A stretch of 64,000 nucleotides of DNA from Adenophora triphylla var. japonica. Lineage: Eukaryota; Streptophyta; Magnoliopsida; Asterales; Campanulaceae. The translations under genes and the position numbers were made by a program. Where the stretch lies: positions 558,001 to 622,000 of the forward strand of contig JAFEMH010000339.1 of assembly GCA_022495995.1 (NCBI GenBank), written 5' to 3'. This document shows positions 1 to 10,735 of the stretch, piece after piece (position 1 is the stretch's first letter; every line of letters begins with the position of its first letter). The notes under the pieces were generated by a model. It saw nothing but the letters and a program-made list of their open reading frames with translations, ran no database searches and was not told the DNA's origin.

Positions 1-2107
1 ACCATTCCAACTCATCATTCTATACCCCATCACTTTTATTTAATTTATATTATTTATTTTTATTTTTAGCAAAATTATTATTATTATAATTTATAATTAA
101 AAAAACTACTTCACACTTAAATAATTTGCATATTCTTTATTTTATTATTAGTATTATTATTACCATTATTAAAAAAAAAATTCACACTTAATTAATTTTG
201 ACTATGAAGAAATTGAAAAATTAGCAAAGCAAAATAAAGAAATTTATATTTAAAAAAGAGGATTTTTTCTCTGTGTCCAAATGAAATGAAAAAAATCTCT
301 ATTTATCTAGAAAAAGAAATATGAACTTTAGCGTTAAGAACAATAATAAAAAAAATTAATTATTTATAAAATAAACGAGGTGAAAGAAATGGGTTAAAAA
401 ATGACTGAAATAAAACCGGTCAATTAACATGTGAGACGTGGAATTTAAATTAATTTCGACTAATCCAGTAATGGAAATGACCTAATTGGCCTACACACAG
501 TTATCAACACGTGTCCAGGAAGAAGAAAAAAATTGTTTTCCCCTCCATAAACGTTCCAGTGTAGGCGATTGAAGGTGACGCTCCCCATTTGGCTCACTTA
601 CAAAGCGCCAGGTGTTTATTCACCATATTCATTTGCAAATTTGCCACAGTATTAAATGTCCAAATTGCCCTTCAATGGCCAAATATTTACAACAATCTTT
701 CTTTTATATATATAGAGATATAGATTATTATCATTTATAATAATAAAAAATAATTCACACTAAATTATTTTTCACTAAAAGGAAATTGAAAAATTAGCAA
801 AGGATAATTAAGAAAATAATATTTAAAAAAGAGGAATTTTTTTATGTGTCCAAATCAAATGAAAGAAGTCTTTATAGAAAAAAAATTATGAACAAAGCAG
901 CTTAAATAAGCTACATATTTTTAGTAATCTTTTTGCCCTCCATAGTTTTTCAATCCTAACCAAGTAAATACAAATGTGCCCTCGTTTATTTTAAAACTTA
1001 TGCAAGTCTTTTTATATATAGAGAGAGATACCGATTTATAACTAATTATTTTATGCTTATTTTAAAAAATATATTATATTCACTTCTATTATGAGTTTTA
1101 AATTAATGAAAAAATTGAACGAAGAAACTAATCTAATTTTGGACTAAAATTTTATTACACTAATTTTATCATTTCTCAAATAAATGTCCAATGATAATTA
1201 AGAAAGTTATATTTAAAAAAGAGGGTATTTTTTTGTATGTTAACAGCAAAGGAAAGAAGTCTATATAGGGATAAAAATTATGCATTTTGTTGGATTTTTT
1301 TTTTTTAAAACTAAAAGTATTACAAAATGTAAGATCAATCATAACAATATTATGGAAATCAACTATAACAAAAAAATAAATTGAAAAAAACACAGGGTAG
1401 CTTACATACTTGGCCCATCTTTCCCTCATATTATTACCCTAATCACATAAAAGTAGTCTCTATTTAAAGAGAAAAAAAATTATTATATTTGATGAAGAAA
1501 TAAAATAAAAAAAATAAATTTAAAAAATCAAAATTTATTTATTATCATATATAATAAAAAAAAGTACTTCACACTTAATTAATTTTCACTTAAAAGAAAT
1601 TGAAAAATTAGTAAAGGATAATTAACAAATTTATATTTAAAAAAGAGGGTTTTTTTCTTTGTCCAAATCAAATGAAAGAAGTCTCTATTTAAAGAGAAAA
1701 AACAATTATGATTTTTGGTGTAAAAAAATTTAAAAAAAATTAATTTAATATATAATAATTGAGGTAAAAGAAATGGGATAATATTTTTTTTTTGAAATCC
1801 ATCCAGCTAATGGTGTGATTCCATGTGTCAAAGAAAAAAAAAAAAGAAAACAAATCTGAGATAACGCGACCTTGTCGGCGCGTGTTTACACGGACCAAGG
1901 AAAAGTCTAAACTGCCCCTCCCCATCCAGCCGACACTTGTCCATAGTGGTTTTAAAAAAAAATTTAACCGAATAACATATTTCCACATGGCTTTTTGGAC
2001 TTGTTTATTGCACTTTTGCCACCATGTGAAATGACAAAATTTCCCCTCAATGACAAAAAATTTACCGCAATCTTATTATTATATATAGATAGATATAGAT
2101 ATAGATT
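1..2107 (-). mobile_element. Cluster of Helitron-like non-autonomous copies
   Basis: AT-rich, gene-free stretch. A core of about 150 bp recurs at roughly 178-345, 748-905, 1166-1290 and 1560-1715. It has the order aattgaaaaattagcaaagg, a block of atatttaaaaaagagg, then gtccaaatcaaatgaaag. Reading the minus strand, three related termini start at about 718, 1028 and 2093 with TCTCTATATATATAAAAG-type sequence. Two of them continue into similar text (AAGATTGYGGTAAAT, then CCATTGARGGG). A 5' TC plus TCTATATATATAAAAG is a familiar start of plant Helitrons; the CTRR 3' ends were not located. Short ORFs here are AT-rich shadows. Helitron assignment is inference, while the repeat relationship is directly visible. 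Confidence 0.5.
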
Positions 2108-2315
2108 CGGTGCAAAATTAGATGTCAGTCAAATATAACAGGAGGAAGTTTAAAAAAGTTAACAAATGGATGAGAAATGTACAGGTTCTATGAAATTCCA
2201 CGTGCTGGATGAACAAGTAATTGATATTAGGTATTAGGGAGCTTAGTTTAAATTCAAAAATTTGAAGGCGGCGCTAAAAGTATTCAAAAATCTAAGAACC
2301 CAAAAATAATTCTTA

Positions 2316-2650
2316 CATAAATAGAGGGGCTTAAGAAAAAAATTGTTTGCAATTTAACCCTCCCACCACATCTTCTTCTTCCTTCTTCATCTCAGCCCCA
2401 CTCTTACACATCATCGCCACCGCCGCCTTCCCATGCCACCTCCATGGCCGCTGCCGCTCCTCCCTACACTGCCCCTCTCACTTATTACTGATCCACACAC
2501 TGGCGTCTCTCTCTCCTCTCGCCTCTTCCTCAATTCATTACCTCTCAGATCTGGATCTAGACTAGATCTGGATCTAGCTCTAATCTTCTCCATTTATCTC
2601 TCTACTGCAAATCGATTTTTCTGGGTTTGTGACAAGTGGGTAAAGTATGT
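2316..2650 (+). promoter_or_regulatory. Orphan promoter and 5' leader-like stretch
   Basis: A TATA-like cataaatagagg at 2316-2327 is followed by CT-rich sequence (cttcttcttccttcttcatc) typical of plant 5' leaders. A possible splice donor (gtgggtaaagt) lies near 2637-2646. Short overlapping ORFs at 2347-2565 and 2433-2723 are low-complexity Pro/Ser/Leu-rich and match nothing I recognise. No coding exon follows before the MULE at 2966. It may be the 5' end of a captured or deleted gene. Weak evidence. Confidence 0.25.
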
Positions 2651-2786
2651 TGAATGTTTCTTTATAATTCGGAGATCTGATTTTGATTTCAAAAATTTGA
2701 CTTTTGTGTTTATTTGGATATGATTTTTGTGGGTTTTTTTAATTGTTTGAATTAATTAATTTGAGGCAAATGAAAATTTAAAATAT

Positions 2787-2956
2787 ACTCCCTACATCTT
2801 AAACTAAAAGTCCTACTTACCTTTGGCTTTTTGATACTTTTCAGATTAACAATCATACTTTGCTTTATTTTCAAATGGTAAATAATGAATAGTGTTTTAG
2901 ACATGTTTATACTCCTTGCTTTGTAAAATTACAAAAGAAAACAATACTTACTATCA
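2787..2956. other. Spacer with a single Stowaway/mariner-like end
   Basis: tactccctacatctta at about 2787 resembles the CTCCCTCCGTCC terminus of Stowaway/mariner MITEs in this window, but no matching inverted end was found before 2957. No gene seen. Confidence 0.25.
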
Positions 2957-3154
2957 ACGACAAAGGGTGAATTTTATTTGCAAGGCACCAAATGTGTAAG
3001 GCACTTTGAAATGACCACAATGCCCTTGTATATATAACAAAAAAAAAAAATCACAATTTCATTTCAAACGTCGGTCTCTCTCCTCCCCATCTCCATTTCC
3101 GACGTACCCAACGCCAACCACCGTTTCTTCGCCGGAAAACTCAATTCTTCTACA

Positions 3155-5191
3155 ATGGTTCAGATGAAAATTCCCAATGTCGCCAAGTCTATCACTGGGA
3201 CCTCATCTACCGCCGCTGTCTTCGCCGGAAAACAGGTAATTTACCCAAATTTGAATTTGAAGCCCTAATAGATTTAATGCCTAAAATTGGATGTTACAAT
3301 GCGTAATTGTAGTATAAATTTGAGTCGGAAATTGTTGTAACATCAATTTACAACCTAGCTTTCAATTTCAATGTCAATTTCAAAGGATACGTAACTGGGT
3401 TTGCAAAAAAATTCGTACTGGTGGGGTGTTTCGTGTGTCTATACACGAAATGTGTTTGTGCATTTCGTGTGTAGTTACACGAAATGTTCCAATTCAAATC
3501 GTGTATAGGCACACGAAATGAGACTCAAAATCCTACCTATGTGTTTCGTGTGCCTATACGCGAAATAGACAGTTTCAACTCGTACTAATTTACACGAAGT
3601 GATTCACTAAATTTCGTGTATATTCATACGAAATCTAAAGGGAAATTTCTCCTTTAGATTTCGTGTGATTATACACGAAATGTTGAATGACATTTCGTGT
3701 AAAATCATACGAAATATTTCTTAACATTTCGTGTATATTCATACGAAATCTAAAGGAAAATTTCTCCTGTGGATTTCGTGTGAATATACACGAAATGTTG
3801 AGAACCATTTCGTATCATTTTACACGAAATGTTATTCAACATTTCGTGTATATTTGCACAAAATGAACTGGAACTGAAACTTTAACTGTCACTAATTTAT
3901 TGTCTCTTATTTGAATTTTTTGTAGGGACGTCAACGTATGACCGCTTCCAATAGAAAGAGAAAGGCCGAGACGGCAGTTAAGAAAGCTAAACGCGCCAAA
4001 CAAAAACATGATAAAAATGATGAGCCTGAGACTGTGATTGAGCCAGAGTACTGTCCAACTAGTTCTTCGATCAATGAAAATTCTTTTGAAGCTGTGTAGA
4101 ACGAAGTACAGAACGCACCTGAACCGATCAAGAGAAAGTTATTCCAAACGATAAATGAAGAGCTACATCCACAAACCAGAGATGCTTTTGAGCCACCTCA
4201 TATTTCAAAGGCAAATAAACCCCGGACCACCAGTTCGAGAATACTTTCAGATTGGGAGCATACAGACAGATATTTTGGAGTCCCTACTACACCACCCTCC
4301 ACTGGCAGCAGGTCTAGATCTTTATTCATTGCATCAACCCAATCGAGTACGATGTCGTGGGACTCAAAATCTTTGAAGTCCACGCCCAATCCGAAAGTAG
4401 CTTCAAACACTACACCATCTAGCCCTACTACTCCTACGTCTCTTCCACCACTAGCTGCTTCAACTCGTGGGAGAGGACGAGGTCAGGGATGAGGACGAGG
4501 ACGAGGACGGGGACGGGGTCGGAGTCAGGGTCGGGGTCGTGGAAAGGGAAATGGACAAGTCAAAGTCACTAGTCTACATACTTCTAGGTATACTTTGTCA
4601 TTAATGCCTTTCATGGTCCCATTTATTGAAGGCATCACATATGTGAGAGGTGATGGACATTGTGGCTATAGAGCCGTAGCTGCGCAGATATACGGAGAAG
4701 AGGACATGTGGCCTCAAGTCCGCACAGATTGTTGCCTTGAGCTGCATAGTCGACGCGAGCTTTATCAGAGAGTTATATCTTGGACAAGTATGGACGAGCT
4801 CTACAGTCGCATTGCTTACTATTCCTCCCCGGCTCCTGAGTATTATTATATGATCCTCCCAGAGCTAGGGCACATCATTGCCACGAGGTATAATGTGGTA
4901 TTCATCTCGTACACGCTAACCAGTGGCTTCACATGCCTTCCGGTGACTGTACCACAAAGAGTAGGACCACCCACAGACACACTTGTGCTTAGACACATTG
5001 GAAACCATTTTATATTGCTGCACATGTTAGATAATGATTACCCAATGCCATCACCAGCGATATATTGGGAGGCTCATCGTGATGCAAGCGCAAGTAACTT
5101 GGTCATGCCATACAGAGCTCGGATAGAGACATTCAACTCTCTCAATTGCTTCAAACGAAGAAAGAGTTTCAAGAAATTGGCCATAGTATGA
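3155..5191 (+). pseudogene. OTU-like cysteine protease gene, two exons, two nonsense codons
   Basis: Exon 1 is 3155-3235 (ATG, 27 codons, GT donor at 3236). Exon 2 begins at 3926 after a TAG acceptor and stays in phase 0 to the stop at 5189-5191. Exon 2 encodes a Lys/Arg-rich start, a Ser/Pro/Thr-rich middle and a GR-repeat tract at about 4470-4545. An OTU fold then begins near 4595. The catalytic Asp and Cys lie in DGHCGYRA (about 4651-4674) and the His in GNHF near 5000. Such OTU domains are common in plant MULE cargo genes and in deubiquitinase-like proteins. In-frame TAG at 4097-4099 and TGA at 4490-4492 (probably a former CGA) break the reading frame. The OTU part alone remains open from Met 4595 (198 aa). 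The fold and triad are visible; substrate and function are unknown. Confidence 0.7.
3415..3865. repeat. Palindromic ATTTCGTGT/ACACGAAAT array in the MULE intron
   Basis: The intron of the OTU pseudogene holds well over a dozen copies of atttcgtgt and its complement acacgaaat. They are mostly arranged as facing pairs separated by a few to about 15 bases. Together they form a run of small potential hairpins. Copies vary slightly (atacgaaat, acgcgaaat), as expected of an older array. Confidence 0.8.
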
Positions 5192-5399
5192 GTGTATCAT
5201 TTGACTTATTGAGCCTTTTTTATTTGTATGTATGAATCATGAAGTTTTTATTGAGCCTTGTTAAAAACTGTTTGGAAGTTTGGATGTGTGATGTGAAATA
5301 TGGCAAAGTATACCATTTTTTATGATTTTTTTTCAAGAAAGCTGTATTGGTCTTTGAATTTTCCAGTTTTTATGTTTGGAAGTATGAATTATGCAGACT

Positions 5400-5566
5400 G
5401 TTTATTTCGTGTGAATATACACAAATTTTTCAGGTAATTTTCGTATGAAAATACACGAAATATTTGTTAATATTTCGTGTAAATCTACACGAAATAACTC
5501 AATACATTTCATGTATTTTCATACGAAACTTATCTGACAACGTCGTGTATAATTACACGAAACGTC
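5400..5566. repeat. Second ATTTCGTGT/ACACGAAAT array, 3' of the OTU pseudogene
   Basis: The same facing-pair motif as in the intron recurs about 210 bp downstream of the OTU stop and just inside the MULE right terminus. About eight half-sites are present, including tacacgaaa and atttcgtgt variants. Confidence 0.75.
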
Positions 5567-5825
5567 CGCGTACGGGTGAGGACAGTTTTGTCAATTGTCC
5601 GTGCCTTGCAAATAACATGCCTTGCAAATAATCGTGCCCACGACAAAGGCAGAAATTTAAGGAGATTTTTTTTCATATACAATATAACTTTACACTTAGA
5701 CGTAACTAAATAGGTGATTTAATGTGCGTATTTACCTGTTTTGAAGCTACTGTTACTCGATCCATCAATCTTCACTTCCGGTACAAGAAGGCAACATGTA
5801 GATTCTGAAGAAAAAAAAAGGTGAT

Positions 5826-6990
5826 AAATAGGCCAAAATACGTTTACCTCCCCTTCCCAAATTATTAACCAAGTCTCACTTTGCAACCCCGTTTGAAAAG
5901 TCGGTCTGTTTGATATCTACGTTTTCAATTTTTCCCACTTTTCACCCTGAGACTAAGAGGCATTAGAAAATTTAACAAAATTAATCATATGTATATCATG
6001 TGATAGACTTTTTTGTCATTTCCTTTGAACTTTTAGTTATCCTTTAATTCAGCATCCTTTTTATATTAATCTATAAAATATTTTATCAAATTTAAACAAA
6101 TTAATTATAAAATAGTAGATTGATTAAATAACAAAAACTAGTTTTGACAAATTGATTCAACCTCTAACCTCTTTCTTCATCATCCATTCATCCCGACAAC
6201 CCCTATACTTTTGACTAGTCACCACCCTTCCCCTCCACCTCCTACTTCCATCTCCTTCCACACAACAACGACCTCGCCTTCCCACATCAAAGCGTAGTCA
6301 CCTTCCAGATTTTAGGCAATCGACTCCCTCTCACTTCTTGAAAATCTTTCATCTTCGTTGAATGGTCGCCATTAACAATGCTTCAAATATGTGTGAGTAC
6401 GAAATTTATACATTTCATAATTTCTTCCTAATCGCGATCTCAGAATGCTCCACGAATTCCACATTTTAGTTTTATACTTTTGAAACCTAAATGAAGTTCA
6501 TACTTTTCAAACCCAGATTGGGTTTGAAGTTCATTCTTTTCAAACCCAGATTTGTATTTTAATTTTTCCCGAATCTTGATTTTGATTTCAGATTTTTGGT
6601 TATTCAATTTTGATTTTTTGATTTTGCTTAACTTTGGGTACAAAAAAGATTTTGATTTTGAAAGCCCTAATTTTGCCCAAACCCAAATGTTTCTTAATTT
6701 TGATAGTGATGGTTCTGGTTTGTTTATTTTGAGGATTGAAATGGGTGGTTATGGTGGTGGTGCGGTGGCAGCGTGGTTGCAGTTCAAAGATGACTTAGGT
6801 TAAATCTCAAGAATGAATGACGTTTATGCCCTTACTTATTTGAGTTAAATAATGAAAAAGCCCATCATATGATAGGCAGTTATAAATTTTGTTAAATTTT
6901 CCAACGTTTAGTGTCAAAGAGGAAATAATTGAAAACTTAGGTACTAAACAGACTGACTTTTAAACTAGAGTGCCTCAAACATACTCACCC
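5826..6990. mobile_element. Non-autonomous element with long imperfect terminal inverted repeats
   Basis: The left block at about 5868-6040 and the right block at about 6820-6985 are inverted copies. Shared landmarks are aagtcggtctgttt against aagtcagtctgttt on the complement, then ttttcaatt, gaaaatttaacaaaatt and atcatrtgat. Arms of this length suggest a MULE or foldback element. The interior contains CT-rich leader-like sequence (about 6170-6360) and short Phe/Asp- and Gly-rich ORFs at 6440-6803 that I do not recognise, possibly a captured gene fragment. No transposase and no clear target duplication. Confidence 0.5.
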
Positions 6991-7518
6991 CATCCAAAAA
7001 TTAATGTTCAAAAACATTACAATTTTGATCTTTATCAAAATAAATTTAAATATTTTTTGAACATTCAGTTTTAGAAATAGGGAATGTTTAAATACTACAA
7101 GAAAAAAGAAAAGGGAAAATGATTGCAACAACTTTAATCAGGCTATCAGAAATGGGAAAATGAAAATTAAAAACAAACGTGTTTACAATGTCATCGAGCT
7201 AATCCATTTTGTTATGTTAACACCAGTGTTGGCATTGGTGTTGCTTTCTATGTTGTCACACCAGTGTTGTTACTGGTGTTGCCTTATGTGTTGACATCGT
7301 GTTGGCAGTTTAAAATGAGGATAATTACTACATGTTTTTCATAAATTACAAAGTGATTGTTAATTTTTTTCATGCCTGTTGTTAGTTTGTTAGAAATGTG
7401 TTTAAACATGTTCTAGTAGCTGTACAAAATGTGACAAGTGAGTAAGAAAAAGGAAGTTACACATAAATCTTTATTTATGTGTAAAAGTGGAGATCAAGTA
7501 AATATGGTTAGAGAGTTA
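6991..7518. other. Gene-free spacer with a local gtgttg-rich run
   Basis: No gene seen. At about 7216-7312 the words gtgttggc, ggtgttgc and gtgttgcc recur several times. This resembles, but does not match, the palindrome family of Copia-B. Confidence 0.4.
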
Positions 7519-7739
7519 TCTACATGGAGGGACCGAAGAGATAACATGTAAAAGCAGTTAAGAGACTCTTCAGGTACCTTAGGGGTACATCAGATGTTGG
7601 GCTCATTTATGGAGGTGGTACAGAATGTGCAGTTGAGGGTTATTGTGATTCGGACTACTCTGGAGATGTTGACATGAGAAGATCTATGATCGGGTATGTG
7701 TTCACTCTTCATGGGTCAGTTGTCAGTTGGAAGGCTACT
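7519..7739 (+). pseudogene. Copia-A pol fragment, 5' side (RT end to RNase H)
   Basis: Read on the plus strand, this stretch encodes the RT-RNase H connection of a Ty1/Copia polyprotein. It contains FRYLRGTSDVGLIYGG, then CDSDYSGD and the RNase H stretch ending SVVSWKAT. One in-frame TAA lies near 7540. The frame is interrupted exactly at 7739/7740 by the Tat-1 LTR and resumes at 33961 with LQSTVTLSTT. Everything upstream of about 7519 is lost or unrecognisable, so this is a 5'-truncated copy. It would have supplied reverse transcription of its own RNA. Confidence 0.8.
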
Positions 7740-9267
7740 TGTAAGTACCCAAATCTGGCTCATGCCTTCCAATTTAAGTTTCCTAGCAATTTCCCAAACT
7801 TTCATGATGTTTAGGGGCAATTCAGGAACTTTTCTGTACTTATCGAGCAAGGAAGGACCTATTAGAAATAAGAATTCTGGATAGGACCTCGCTGGAAAGA
7901 AGCTTCCAATCAGCTAACTTCCATGTTTCCAAAAATAAGCTGACGCGACGAAAGATCTAGCCGGGCGGCTTCTTTTAGCGCGGGTTGGTGCCGTGCGGCT
8001 TCATTAGTAGCACAGTAGAAGCCTATAAATAGAGGCCTCCCCTACTCATTTTGATAGACAATTTCGACAGCAAAGTTACTCTGCAGAAATCTAAGCTTGA
8101 AATACAGTCTCCTAAACACCCCAAACAACTCTCTCTCATACACTAATCCAAACCTAATCTATTCCTAATAGATATTGCCTAAGAAAAGCCTCCCTTGGAA
8201 GATAGAGAAACACCAATATTGGTAATCTCTCCTTCCCTTCCCTCACCTCTAATCTATTATTATGCACTCTCATTCCCTTGCTACTTGTTGATTACTCCCT
8301 ATTATATCATAAAGTTTCAATCTTTGCAATGTAGATATACTACCCTTCCCTACACAAATGACTCATGGAGATCCTCTCCCTAGGATGAACAAGATTCCAC
8401 AAGTGGCTTGTTCTAGGGATGATCTACCAAATGAGGATGTGATCCCCCTTTACATTTATGTCTAAAAAATATAATCTTTATATGCTAAATGTTCTCCCTT
8501 TCCCTTAATCTAGTGTTTCCTATGATTGTCCACCTTATGAGGTATTAAGGACATATGGAAAGTCATGAAGATCCCTCCTTTTTACATTATGCTCTTAGAT
8601 TAATGATACTCCTTGTATTTTCATATTAAAAATCAAGTCTTTACATTAATATTATTTCCCCGTCCCAATGTTGGAATCTTTCTCTGATGATTGTCTAAAA
8701 AGCCTACTAAGCTATCAAAGACATAGGATGAATATAATGATCCAACCTTTATGTCTTATTTCTCTAGTCCCATGGTTATTGAGCATCTCTATAGTGAAGG
8801 TTGGTGTAAAGACTCAATCTTTACACTAATCTCATTACAAAATGCCATAATTTTTGCTCCTTTTAGAAGCTAATGATTCTTGGTCCCAAGATCTCCTATG
8901 ATCACTTGAGATATACACACCGAATGTCCCTACGAATCACCATTGTCTCAAAATGTAGGATTGATGGCCCAAGATTCATTCTTTTTTCTAATACCTCATT
9001 TTTGAACTTAAAATGAGTTCATTGATCACATTTGACTAAAATCTCCAAGGAAAGTTAGATTAAAACATACCAAGGCTCCTACGCCTAGATTGGTTTATTA
9101 GTCTAATGGGAGGGTCGAAAGGTCCCATAATAATGATCACAAGCTCAAAGATGAGTATGGGATCAAAATCCGAAAAAATCAAAGTCCAAGGCATCTCGAA
9201 ATAAAACCTTCTCAAAATGGTTCTTATGTTCGGATAAAGACTTGGTATATCCTTTCTCTTTCCTTAA

Positions 9268-9298
<31 letters not shown>

Positions 9299-9493
9299 AG
9301 TAACTTAACCTCTGAACCCTTTTCCTTTTTTTCAAAGTTTTGAGGATAAATCAAAATGGCGTGGCGACTCTGTTTGTCATAAATTTGGTGTTTTCCAATG
9401 AGGTGACTTGGCCTCAAAGCGATACGCAAAAGCTAAACCCCAAATGCGGGAACGACACATCATTTTGCGCAATTCGCGTGATGGTAATTCACA
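7740..9493 (+). repeat. Tat-1 5' LTR
   Basis: 1754 bp, TG...CA bounded. It matches 21634-23262 plus 33766-33955, with scattered substitutions. It contains a TATA box (8024), the paired keyword agccgggcggctt / gccgtgcggctt just upstream (7959 and 7990), and a CA microsatellite at about 9271-9298. In this copy the Copia-B target site is still empty (gtaacttaacctctg at about 9300). Confidence 0.9.
8024..8031 (+). promoter_or_regulatory. TATA box of the Tat-1 5' LTR
   Basis: tataaata within gcctataaatagaggc. The same sequence is conserved in the 3' LTR near 21917. It lies about 20-60 bp downstream of the paired GC-rich keyword, consistent with a Pol II promoter at the U3/R boundary. Confidence 0.7.
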
Positions 9494-9495
9494 GT

Positions 9496-9513
9496 TGGCG
9501 ACTCTGCTGGGGA
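9496..9513 (+). other. Primer-binding site of Tat-1
   Basis: TGGCGACTCTGCTGGGGA starts three bases after the 5' LTR end, where a tRNA 3' end primes minus-strand DNA synthesis. The sequence resembles PBSs reported for Ogre/Tat elements, which are usually matched to tRNA-Arg; the tRNA identity is from memory. Confidence 0.75.
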
Positions 9514-10735
9514 AAAGTAAATGTTTTCCAAACTTCTTCTCTTATAAGAAGCTTTGGAAACATTTACGAGGGTTAGCCTTCCGTCCCGGGTCCAATTTTT
9601 GTGCAAAGTGCGAATCTTTTTCCTTTTATGCATTTCTCGTGCTAGTTTCTTGGCTTGTATATACTCTGAACAATAACAGGTACAAATCTGAAGCTGAAAT
9701 TTGTCTTGAGTTCTTGGCTAAACATTCTGGAATGGCAACAGTTTGGAACTTGGAAAATTGCTGGATCTAGTCGGGCGGCCTGATCTGCTCTGGGCTGAGC
9801 CGTGCGGCTTTATTCGCAATTCCACCAGGACAGTTTCTTCTGGCAGTCCATTTGGAAACTGTGGCAATCTTGGCTCTATTTTAACTCAAAAAAGAATTTT
9901 TAGGTGACCGCACACTACGCGCACTATATACTCCTGTACACTTTTGCACGCACGTCCTTAACCCGGGATGGTTGTTGAGTTGAAGTCACGGACAGTGTTA
10001 CGACGCTTCCGGGCGCGCACAGAATCATCCCAACCTCCCCTTGGCTTAACCCGTGTCGACCACTGCACTATTCCGTGTCACACTTTTAAACCGTGACTTT
10101 TTATTTGGTTTTTGTCTAGATCGTGTCGTATAGCCTTGTCGTATATCTCCATAAAATTCAAACCCGAGCCTATGCTAGAGTCAAGATTCCTTGCGCAAGC
10201 GAAGCCATGCCAAAATTTCGTTAGGCAAAATTGGCAAAATCTTGACCCCCGACATTGACTTTGACTTGTGCGAAGTATGAAACAATGCTCAAGGTGACAC
10301 CGTATCATTCGACTTTTAATGTCCGACCTATGCCTATTATTTTCTTTGGACAATGCCGAAGTCAACGTCTCTCACGCAAGCGAAGCTCTGCCGAAATTCC
10401 GTTAAGGCTAAAGACTTGAATTTGTCGGCGTTGACATTGACTATAATCCGCATCGCTCGCGCGTTAAAATTCCTATGATCCACTAGACCTTAGGACCGTT
10501 CTGCTCTTTTCAGTCGGTGGGATCCGCTTGCTCTATAGGACCCTCGCCCGGGTCTGTCCACCCTGGGATGTCGAAATACAGGTGCAAAATGAGGGGCTTA
10601 TAGCCGTAGTGACGGAACCCACTGATCCAGGATCTAGAGTAGTTGCAAAAAAGGAGGGCAACCTTTTCCAACCAAATAGGGCTAATTAAAAGACACTGTT
10701 TTAAGTAAACTTGAAGATTCTTAATTGCATGTTAC
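9514..10735 (+). other. Tat-1 untranslated leader
   Basis: No supported coding region; small ORFs at 9408-9770 overlap the LTR and PBS and are shadows. A second keyword pair (gtcgggcggcct near 9770, gccgtgcggctt near 9798) is present. A segment of about 75 bp (cgcaagcgaagcc, then aaatttcgttaggc, then gacattgac) occurs twice, at about 10190 and 10376, as an imperfect direct duplication. Confidence 0.5.

Larger units (their letters stand above)
2966..5639 (+). mobile_element. MULE (Mutator-like) carrying an OTU gene
   Basis: The termini are inverted: the left end at 2966 (ggtgaattttatttgcaagg) pairs with the complement of the right end at 5619-5639 (ccttgcaaataatcgtgccc), imperfectly in the outer bases and perfectly in the inner 13. 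The 9-bp sequence acgacaaag is directly repeated on both flanks (2957-2965 and 5640-5648), the target duplication length expected for Mutator-like elements. The cargo is a two-exon OTU-domain pseudogene plus two blocks of short palindromic repeats. No MULE transposase domain is visible, so the element would depend on a partner. Confidence 0.75.

Noticed and set aside
2549..2582. BglII/XbaI-like tandem motif suggesting vector sequence
   Set aside because: Only a 17-bp duplication of agatctggatctagact; the flanks are ordinary plant-like AT-rich DNA.
2433..2723. 96-aa ORF in the leader-like region
   Set aside because: Low-complexity Pro/Leu/Ser composition, overlaps other-frame ORFs, no homology recognised; more likely a leader shadow.
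6552..6803. 83-aa ORF with a Gly-rich end
   Set aside because: AT-rich, Phe/Asp-rich, no domain; lies inside a long-TIR element. Mentioned there only as possible cargo.
7216..7312. gtgttg-rich run as another copy of the Copia-B palindrome
   Set aside because: Contains the half-site words but lacks the facing GGCAACAC arms in the right order; similarity may be chance or distant.
9340..9770. Overlapping ORFs across the Tat-1 LTR and PBS
   Set aside because: They span the LTR end and primer-binding site, are not conserved in the 3' LTR and match no retroelement protein.
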